Shown here in pieces: positions 34,695 through 41,426 of a DNA stretch of 64,000 nt. The stretch is from Planctomycetota bacterium (GTDB lineage: Bacteria > Planctomycetota > PLA2). Location: contig JAJFFF010000051.1 in the NCBI GenBank assembly GCA_021776785.1, positions 1 to 64,000 on the forward strand, given 5' to 3'. The translations under genes and the position numbers were made by a program. Each line of letters starts with the position of its first letter. The stretch's first letter is position 1. The notes beneath the pieces were generated by a model that saw nothing but the letters and a program-made list of their open reading frames with translations, ran no database searches and had not been told where the DNA came from.

Positions 34695-37061
34695 ATGCGC
34701 GACTCTGCATTACAGCCGCAGATTGCCGTCGTTATCGCGACGAAAGACCGGACCGACTTGCTCGCTCGTCGAGCGCTCTGTTCAGTCGCTTCGCAGTCCC
34801 GCATCCCAGATCGACTTGTTGTTGTTGACGATTCGAACGAGAGTAGTCGGCCAGCGAATCGCGACATCGTTGCCCGTCTTAGCTTGAACGATTGCCAGGT
34901 TGTCTATCTCGAGAACGACAGGACGCCTGGGGCAAGCGGCAGTTGGAACACCGCGCTGGAGTTTCTCCTTTGCCAAGTCGATGATCCCGCCTCGCTCTTT
35001 GTGGCCGGACTCGACGACGACGACGCCTGGGCTCCTGACTACCTGGAGCGATGCAACGCCCAAGCGCAGACACACAGGCTCGACATGGTCGCGTCGGATC
35101 TCTTTCGAATCGAGACGCTGGACGGCGCCCCGTTGATGAATGAAGCTCCCGAGTCGCTGCGCGCCGACGACTTCTTGATCGGGAACCCCGGTGTACAAGG
35201 ATCGAATCTGTTTGTGCGGCTGAGTGTTCTTCTCGCGGCGGGTCAGTTTGATGAGGCTCTCCGCAGTACCACCGATCGAGATCTTTGCATCCGCATCTCC
35301 GACATGGGGACGGTCCGCTACGGCCGACTCCCGGTCGCGCTCGTACACCACTTCGCTGAATCATCGAGGCCTCGATTGAGTGCGCGCGGCTCCGAGGACA
35401 AACTTCGCGGGCTTTCTGCGTTTTGGAGAAAACACGCCGGCCGTATGACTCCTCTCCAGCGGGAGACTTGCCGTCAGAGAGCACGGAAACTGTTCGATTG
35501 GTGTCCGGAGGCGTCTGGCAACGCTCGTGACCGAGATCGTCGAACTTCGCGCGCGGCAACTCTCAGTCGTTCGGCTCCCGACCATGCGCCGTACCCCTTG
35601 TACGTGGGGGTTATCAGCTCCGAGCCGGCCACGCTCGCCCGGTTGTTGCGCGGACTCGCAGCGCTTCGCTTGAGCCCCAGCGTCAAACGCCTGGCCGTCG
35701 TGGTGTTGGACAATGGGAGCCCGGCGCGCGAGCTAAACGGCGTCGTCGCGAAAGCCCGACGGCAAGGTCTAGCGGTGGCGATAGCGTCGGTGTCGCGTCA
35801 GCGTCGCGATGCAGCGGCCGGCGCCTTCGGAGAGCGCTTCCGAACACGGACCGATGGACAGGTCGGGATCGCGCAGGCGCGAACCATGGTGCAGCGGTAC
35901 GTGGGCGAACTGCTCCGTACGGACTCGGGATCGATCGGCTGGATTCTCGATGACGACATGCGCGTTGATGAACGGGCGTTGGCGTTTCTTCCTTGGCTTC
36001 CGGCGTTCCGAAACAACGGCACGGCTGTTCTCATCGGCTCATCCGAGGGGGCGTCGCCCAACCCTCCACTCAACGGCACGCGCGTCCAATTGGTCGATCT
36101 GCTGCACAACCTGACTTGGCTGCGTGCGCTGCCGGCGGACGCTCGGTTGCCCGACCGAAGTCCTGAGAACGCGGAGTTGCGCGCTACGTACCCGGATTAC
36201 TACTACGACCTGTCGCGCAAGCACACGGGCCACCTCGAAACGCCGTACTGGCTCGAACCAGGGAGGGAAGGGGGGACCGTTCGGGAAGCGTACGCACGGG
36301 TGCTGGCGGCAGCGCCGGGCATTCTGCACGGCATTCCCCTCACTCGTCCGTTGATCGCGAACATGAAACGCGATCCGTTGTCCGCAGCAAAGGACTCGGT
36401 GAACCGCGGCGGAAACACGTTCATTCTCGACAGCCGCGCGCTGACTTCTACGCCGAACACGATCACTCGCCTGCGAGGACGTGAGGCAAGACGGTCAGAC
36501 ATGATCTGGGCGATCGTGAACCGACACTATCGACGCATGGAGATCAAGGCGGTCGAGTTCCCGGTCCACCACGTAGGCCGCGTTGTTGGCTCGCCAAGCC
36601 TAGAGATTGACAAGGTTCAGGGCGAGCTGATCGGCTCGGCGTTGTACGGAGGCGTATCAGAGTTCCTCGGCGATCAGCCCAATCACGAGTTGGAGTTCTC
36701 CGCCGTGGAGATGGAGCAAGTCTGCCGTTTGGCGCGACAGTACATGGGCCGTCGGCTCGCCTCGTTGCGGCAGAGTTTCCTGCGAATCGCGGGTCTTACC
36801 AAGGCGATCCGCAAAACTGTCGAGCCGGGGGAACTCGACGATTTTCTTCGTCATCTGGACTGCTGGTCCACCCCGGAGACCTTCGCCGAGATCCGTGCGG
36901 GAGTGCGCGCCCAGCGCCTTGAGGACGTAGCGGGTTTCCTCGCGTCATTGCGGCCCACCGCCGACGACTTTGCAGCAGCGAGCGTCGACGTTGCGTTCCT
37001 CCAAGAACAGTTCGGCCCGGCCCGTGACAGGAAAGCACTTGGAACGGAGTGTGAGGCATGA
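34695..37061 (+). CDS. Double glycosyltransferase (two GT-A/GT2-like domains)
   Basis: 788 aa from ATG 34695. Domain 1 (about 8-250) is GT2: QIAVVIATKDRTDLLARRAL, RLVVVDDSNES, GASGSWNTALEFLL, LFVAGLDDDDAWAPDYLE (donor/metal DxD), and GNPGVQGSNLFVR. Domain 2 (about 295-630) is a divergent GT-A-like unit: YVGVISSEPATLARLL, LAVVVLDNGSP, GIAQARTMVQRYVGE, GSIGWILDDDMRVDERAL (DDD near 416-418), then HGIPLTRPLIANMKRDP. Residues 630-788 are helical and unassigned. It is the first gene of an operon; its stop overlaps the RibA-NADAR start (ATGA). The acceptor is unknown; in this context a pyrimidine-derived or peptide scaffold is possible (inference). Confidence 0.85.
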   Translation: MRDSALQPQIAVVIATKDRTDLLARRALCSVASQSRIPDRLVVVDDSNESSRPANRDIVARLSLNDCQVVYLENDRTPGASGSWNTALEFLLCQVDDPASLFVAGLDDDDAWAPDYLERCNAQAQTHRLDMVASDLFRIETLDGAPLMNEAPESLRADDFLIGNPGVQGSNLFVRLSVLLAAGQFDEALRSTTDRDLCIRISDMGTVRYGRLPVALVHHFAESSRPRLSARGSEDKLRGLSAFWRKHAGRMTPLQRETCRQRARKLFDWCPEASGNARDRDRRTSRAATLSRSAPDHAPYPLYVGVISSEPATLARLLRGLAALRLSPSVKRLAVVVLDNGSPARELNGVVAKARRQGLAVAIASVSRQRRDAAAGAFGERFRTRTDGQVGIAQARTMVQRYVGELLRTDSGSIGWILDDDMRVDERALAFLPWLPAFRNNGTAVLIGSSEGASPNPPLNGTRVQLVDLLHNLTWLRALPADARLPDRSPENAELRATYPDYYYDLSRKHTGHLETPYWLEPGREGGTVREAYARVLAAAPGILHGIPLTRPLIANMKRDPLSAAKDSVNRGGNTFILDSRALTSTPNTITRLRGREARRSDMIWAIVNRHYRRMEIKAVEFPVHHVGRVVGSPSLEIDKVQGELIGSALYGGVSEFLGDQPNHELEFSAVEMEQVCRLARQYMGRRLASLRQSFLRIAGLTKAIRKTVEPGELDDFLRHLDCWSTPETFAEIRAGVRAQRLEDVAGFLASLRPTADDFAAASVDVAFLQEQFGPARDRKALGTECEA

Positions 37062-38101
37062 ACACCCTATTCAACTGGTGTCCACTTCCGACTCCCGAAG
37101 GCGAGTTCCGCATGTATGACACTGGCGACGAAAGCGTGCGCATCGTGTCCTTTGGCGACCTGTACGACCAGGGGGCGCAGCCGCTTCTTCGCATGCACTC
37201 CTCCTGCGTGGCGTCCGAAGTGTTTGGGGCCATCGACTGCGACTGCGCGGACCAGCTGCGCGAATCGATGAAGCGCATCGCGAGGGAGAGGCGCGGCCTG
37301 ATCGTCCATCTACACCAAGAAGGACGGGGCCAAGGACTTTCCAACAAGATCCGCGCGGTCCACGCCATGCACCGCGATCGCATCGACACGGTCGAGGCGT
37401 TCGAAGCGCTCGGCCTTGAACAGGACGTGCGCAGCTACGAGCCGGTCGTGCGCCTGCTACGTCATCTCAAACTCGATCGCGTTCGGCTCATATCGAACAA
37501 CCCCGCCAAAGTGCGGTTCTTACAGAACAGAGGCGTTGATGTAGAGATGGTCAACACGCGCCCGAACGTTCGAAAAGAAAACGCGGAGTACTTGCGGACC
37601 AAAAAGTCCAAGTTGGGCCACCACCTCAAGCTTGAGGTCGATGCCGCCTCCAATGGGACGATTCGTTTCTACCACTCCGATCAACCGTGGGGGGAGTTGT
37701 CGAACTTCTCGCCGCATGCGGTGTTCCTCGACGGAAACGTCTGGCCGACCGTCGAACACTTTTATCAGGCGCAGAAGTTCACCGAGGCCGAGTACCGCGA
37801 GTACATCCGGAGTAGCGCGACGCCGACGCGGGCCAAGCAACGAGCGTACGAGCGATCGGCCGTGCGACTCCGCGAGGATTGGGAGTCGGTGAAGGAGCAG
37901 GTGATGTTGGAGGGGTTGCGAGCGAAGTTCGAGCAGCACCCCGACTTGCGCGATCGTTTGGTGCAATCGGGCGACCGGCTTCTCGTCGAGCACTCCGACC
38001 AGGACGCGTATTGGGGAGACGGTGGCGATGGGACGGGACTCAACCGGCTTGGCTGTCTCCTGATGCAGGTCCGGTCCGAGATTCGGAAACTCGGGAGCTA
38101 G
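37058..38101 (+). CDS. GTP cyclohydrolase II-like domain fused to NADAR (YbiA-like) N-glycosidase
   Basis: 347 aa; ATG 37058 overlaps the preceding stop. Residues 1-190 are GTP cyclohydrolase II: zinc Cys50, Cys61, Cys63 (C-x10-C-x-C), LHQEGRGQGL (85-94), D-x-R at 123/125, SNNPAKV and the C-terminal LRTKKSKLGHHL. The E. coli catalytic Tyr105 (in IRAYAL) is missing; here KIRA is followed by V101-H102 with a one-residue insertion. Residues ~200-345 are NADAR: IRFYHSDQPWGELSNFSP, WPTVEHFYQAQKF and YWGDGGDGTGLNRLG. NADAR proteins cleave N-glycosidic bonds of early riboflavin intermediates (YbiA/COG3236) or remove ADP-ribose. Predicted combined action: open the guanine of GTP, then release the base or ribose-phosphate from the product. 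No other riboflavin genes are nearby, so this is a dedicated copy. Confidence 0.9.
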   Translation: MNTLFNWCPLPTPEGEFRMYDTGDESVRIVSFGDLYDQGAQPLLRMHSSCVASEVFGAIDCDCADQLRESMKRIARERRGLIVHLHQEGRGQGLSNKIRAVHAMHRDRIDTVEAFEALGLEQDVRSYEPVVRLLRHLKLDRVRLISNNPAKVRFLQNRGVDVEMVNTRPNVRKENAEYLRTKKSKLGHHLKLEVDAASNGTIRFYHSDQPWGELSNFSPHAVFLDGNVWPTVEHFYQAQKFTEAEYREYIRSSATPTRAKQRAYERSAVRLREDWESVKEQVMLEGLRAKFEQHPDLRDRLVQSGDRLLVEHSDQDAYWGDGGDGTGLNRLGCLLMQVRSEIRKLGS

Positions 38102-38111
38102 GGAGTCGGCT

Positions 38112-39551
38112 ATGTGCGGAATTGTCTTACTCCAGGGGCCCAACGCAGGCGCGCGATTGCGCGGCTGTCTCGATCGTCTGAAGCACCGTGGGCCGGATGA
38201 GTTCGGCGTGTGGACCGACGGTGACGTGGCGCTTGGGTTCACAAGACTCGCGATCAATGGCGACGGGCCGGACGGTCGCCAACCGTTCCGTCACGGCGAG
38301 ACCGTTGGCGTGGTCAATGGCGAGGTCTACAACTATCGCCAGCTAGCGCGCGAGTTCGGGCTTGGGGGGCAAGGCGAGTCCGATGCGCATGTTGTCTTAC
38401 CGCTGCTTGCGGCGCGTGGGGCTCGCGTCATCGATGACGTGGACGGGTTTTATTCAGCCGTGGTGCTGCGCCCCTCCACACGGGAGGTGACCTGCCTGCG
38501 CGACCACATCGGAAAAAAGCCGCTCTTTGTCGGTCGGTCGCGCAGCGAGTTGTTCATCACGAGTGAACTCAAGGCGATGGACGAAATGGATTGGTTCGAG
38601 CTACTTCCGCGAGGTGTGGCTCGTGTCCAGTTGGGTAGCGGGAGGGTGACGCGGATCGCCGCGCACCAACCCGTGGAGCCCTCTGCTGGGATTGTGCCGC
38701 TCTTTGAGGCGGCGGTTCGCAAGCGCATGCCGCGCGCCGACCAGCCGGTGGGCGTGTTCCTGAGCGGCGGACTCGACAGCTCGCTCGTGGCCGCGATCGC
38801 ATCGCGGTTGCGTAACGATGTCGTCTACTTCACGTTGGGCGATCCGAGTGGGCCGGATCGCTGCGCTGTCGGCACGGTCGTCGAAGCGCTCGGCCTCACC
38901 GATGTACGAACCATTGCCTTGCCGTCGCGCGAGCGCCTTCCTGAACTCGTACGCGCGGTCGTCTACGCAGCCGAAAGTTACAACCCCTCGGTGATCAGCA
39001 ACGGCCTCGCAACGTACTTGCTCGCGCAGGCGGCTCACCAGGCCGGCATCAAGGTGGTTTTGACAGGTGAGGGCGCAGACGAGTTGTTCGGCGGCTACCA
39101 CTCGTTTGGGAGGCTGGACCCGTGGCGCGAGGTCCGAGCCCAACTCATCAACGACCTGCAGTTCACCGAGTTGCGACGTCTCGACAACTGCTGCATGGCG
39201 CATAGCGTGGAGGCGCGATGCCCATTCCTCGACCGGGCCGTTCGCAGTTTCAGCGATCAGTTGAACTACGACGAGATGTACGACGGCGAGCGAAACAAGC
39301 TCTCGCTACGCAGGAGCTTTGAGAAGTTCCTTCCTTCCACCATTCTCCAACGACCCAAGACTTCGTTCGACGTCGGCAGCGGAATCCGCCGAGACGTGGT
39401 GAACTACCTCCGACGCAATGGGAAGACGGAGCGGGAAGAGCTTCGCCGGATTTGGTTGGAGCGCTTTGCGTTCGACCCGGCGGATGAGCACTTCCATCGC
39501 TATCCCTGCTTCGACGAAGCGATCGACCGACGTGGCGTGGTGCATCGATGA
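38112..39551 (+). CDS. Asparagine synthetase (AsnB-like, glutamine-hydrolysing)
   Basis: 479 aa; ATG 38112 with GGGAG 6 nt upstream. The N-terminal glutaminase has nucleophile Cys2 (MCGIV), HRGPDEFG and NGEVYNYRQL; the synthetase half has the PP-loop SGGLDSS (~217-223), TGEGADELFGGYHSF and EARCPFLDRAV. It is about 75-150 residues shorter than primary-metabolism AsnB, like family members in natural-product clusters. It would activate a carboxylate with ATP and form an amide, with ammonia from Gln or with an amine. It is the third gene of the operon and overlaps the next gene by ATGA. Confidence 0.9.
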   Translation: MCGIVLLQGPNAGARLRGCLDRLKHRGPDEFGVWTDGDVALGFTRLAINGDGPDGRQPFRHGETVGVVNGEVYNYRQLAREFGLGGQGESDAHVVLPLLAARGARVIDDVDGFYSAVVLRPSTREVTCLRDHIGKKPLFVGRSRSELFITSELKAMDEMDWFELLPRGVARVQLGSGRVTRIAAHQPVEPSAGIVPLFEAAVRKRMPRADQPVGVFLSGGLDSSLVAAIASRLRNDVVYFTLGDPSGPDRCAVGTVVEALGLTDVRTIALPSRERLPELVRAVVYAAESYNPSVISNGLATYLLAQAAHQAGIKVVLTGEGADELFGGYHSFGRLDPWREVRAQLINDLQFTELRRLDNCCMAHSVEARCPFLDRAVRSFSDQLNYDEMYDGERNKLSLRRSFEKFLPSTILQRPKTSFDVGSGIRRDVVNYLRRNGKTEREELRRIWLERFAFDPADEHFHRYPCFDEAIDRRGVVHR

Positions 39552-40258
39552 ACGCCAACACCGACAAAGTACGAGCCGTGGAATCGTTGATGCTTGAGAA
39601 GTTTCGGACGGAGCCGTTTCAGAATCTCCATCTACTTCAGGGGCGACAGCCTTCATTGCCGGAACACGGGGGAACTTGCTCGGACAAGACGCTGAACTTT
39701 ATCCACGCAGCGAAGCGAGCTGGAATCGACGCGTCGTTGCACACCGGATTCATCGGTGGCGAGGAGATCCACCGGCTCGCGCGAGTGCAGATCGATGGAG
39801 AGGACTTCTTTGCCGATGTCGGCAACGGCTGGCCGGCGCTCAGGCTGTATCCAACGAACCGGGAGATCAGCTACGGTTGTTTCGGCATGAACTTTCGGAC
39901 CGAGATCAGCGCGCACCGTATGGCGGTGTTTCATCGCCGGAACGGAACGGAGTCGCTTCAGCTCGAGATCGAGTTTCGTCCCAAGCCGGAGGCCGAGATC
40001 TTGGCGGACATCGCGTCGCGGTTCCGGCCGGGAGCGGTTTATCCGTTCAGCAATAGCGTGCGTTTCTCGCTCGTCGTCGATCAACGGTTTTTGTTCCTGC
40101 GCGGGGAGCGGCTGGAGATCTATGGCGATGGCGAGTTCGAAGTGGTGGAGGGAATAGGCGCAGCGCAGGTTCCCGCGATTCTTCGTGAGCACTTCCGGTT
40201 CGACTATGAGCGCGTCCTCGGACTACCGCCGACTAGGAGCACGGAGAAGTCGGGATGA
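39548..40258 (+). CDS. Arylamine N-acetyltransferase/transglutaminase-like papain-fold enzyme
   Basis: 236 aa; ATG 39548 overlaps the AsnB stop. The order HGGTCSDKTLNFIHAAKRAGI ... GGEEIHRLARVQIDGEDFFADVGNG gives a Cys44-His75-Asp90 triad in the spacing of NAT enzymes (C...HR...DVG-G). The N-terminus (FQNLHLLQGRQPSLPEHGGTC) also follows NAT. NATs acetylate arylamines or hydroxylamines from acetyl-CoA, and related enzymes in natural-product pathways close amide bonds. An aminopyrimidine amine made by the RibA-like enzyme would be a chemically sensible substrate (inference). The C-terminal lid domain is short and divergent. Confidence 0.75.
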   Translation: MNANTDKVRAVESLMLEKFRTEPFQNLHLLQGRQPSLPEHGGTCSDKTLNFIHAAKRAGIDASLHTGFIGGEEIHRLARVQIDGEDFFADVGNGWPALRLYPTNREISYGCFGMNFRTEISAHRMAVFHRRNGTESLQLEIEFRPKPEAEILADIASRFRPGAVYPFSNSVRFSLVVDQRFLFLRGERLEIYGDGEFEVVEGIGAAQVPAILREHFRFDYERVLGLPPTRSTEKSG

Positions 40259-40326
40259 GAGTGTCGGCTACCAACGGTCGCGATGTCGCCGACGCCGAGC
40301 GTCCGCTTGCGCCGTGGGAACTCTGA
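40255..40326 (+). CDS. Possible 23-aa coupled ORF or displaced N-terminus of the deacetylase
   Basis: ATG 40255 overlaps the stop of the NAT-like gene (ATGA) like every other junction in this operon, but the frame ends at TGA 40324 after 23 codons (from MRVSATNGRD to LAPWEL). The deacetylase frame takes over at GTG 40314 or 40329. It is either a real mini-gene, a leader for re-initiation, or the true deacetylase start shifted by one base (frameshift or sequence error). Confidence 0.35.
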   Translation: MRVSATNGRDVADAERPLAPWEL

Positions 40327-41168
40327 CGGTGTATGTCCTCTGCTACCACCGCGTGATCCCCGATGATGGGGCGCCCGAGCACATTCCCTACTTCCTGCGC
40401 GGGACCGCGGTCTCTGTCGCTTCATTCGCAAGCCAAGTGGCGGATGCCAAACGCCGTTTCGAGTGCGTGAACGAAATGCAGGCGCTCGCCTACTTGCGCG
40501 GTGAGATCTCGTTCGATCGTCCGCCGTGCTGGTTCACGTTCGACGACGCCTACTCGGACAGCCTCGAGTTCGCGGCGCCGATCCTGCGGGAGCATGGTGT
40601 TCCGGCAACGATGTTTGTGAGCACAGGCGTCTTGGGCGGTCAAGCGCTCGCGGCCGACCGCTGGTATGCCGTGTTGACAAGCGCAGAAACGCCGGTCGAT
40701 GTCGTGTCGCACGTTGACAGCGATGCAAAGCGACGCTATCTGCGCTCATCCGAAACGGACCGTGAGGAAACGCTCTCTGACTTGGCCCAACAACTTCGCG
40801 CGACGCGCACGACACCGGCGCCCGGGCTCTACCTTGACGCGGACGGTGTGCGTTCGTTGGTTGAACGGGGGTGGTCAATCGGGAGCCACTCGATCTCCCA
40901 CCCGATTCTCACCGAGGTGGACCAGGAGACGCAACGCGTGGAACTTGTGGAGTCACTTGCGACGCTACGCCTGCTGTGCGGGCGCTCGCCCAGGACGTTT
41001 TCATACCCCGATGGCGCATGGGACGAGGCAATCGCTCAACGCGTACAAGAGGCGGGGTATCGAGCGGCGTTGACGCTGATCCCAGAACCCGCCGAGCCGG
41101 GTGTGGACCTGTTTCAGATCCCGCGCTTGCTGGCCCGGGACGACGCTGCGTTTGTGCGGAAATTGTAG
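40314..41168 (+). CDS. Polysaccharide deacetylase (NodB-like, CE4)
   Basis: 284 aa from GTG 40314; GTG 40329 is an alternative and leaves MYVLCYHRV, a common family start. NodB motifs: LCYHRVIPDDG, then motif 1 CWFTFDDAYSD (Asp-Asp ~76-77), HGVPATMFVSTG, and motif 2 IGSHSISHPIL (H-x3-H ~191-195). RTFSYPDGAWDEA is motif 3 and TLIPEP/DLFQIPRL the later motifs. It hydrolyses N-acetyl (or N-formyl-like) groups from amino sugars or small amides with a divalent metal. There is no signal peptide, so it acts in the cytosol, which favours a small-molecule or nucleotide-linked substrate. It is the last gene of the operon. Confidence 0.85.
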   Translation: MGTLTVYVLCYHRVIPDDGAPEHIPYFLRGTAVSVASFASQVADAKRRFECVNEMQALAYLRGEISFDRPPCWFTFDDAYSDSLEFAAPILREHGVPATMFVSTGVLGGQALAADRWYAVLTSAETPVDVVSHVDSDAKRRYLRSSETDREETLSDLAQQLRATRTTPAPGLYLDADGVRSLVERGWSIGSHSISHPILTEVDQETQRVELVESLATLRLLCGRSPRTFSYPDGAWDEAIAQRVQEAGYRAALTLIPEPAEPGVDLFQIPRLLARDDAAFVRKL

Positions 41169-41426
41169 TGCCTCGGGCGGTTGCGGTGCTATAGACGCTT
41201 CGGCATCCGCACGGGTCCGGATTCATACAATCGTCGCGGGACGCAGGCGGCGCCTGGGCCGGGAATAGTCAATCGCCCGCGATTTTCTGTTGAAGCGGCT
41301 GCATACTGTGGCTCGGGACACGCCCGATCAGTCTCGACCATATGTAACACTGTGTGCGGGAAACATGGTGCTTGGGAAATATCCGAAGATTTGTCTGAAG
41401 GTTTCGGTTTGCGCTAAGCCGCGCGG

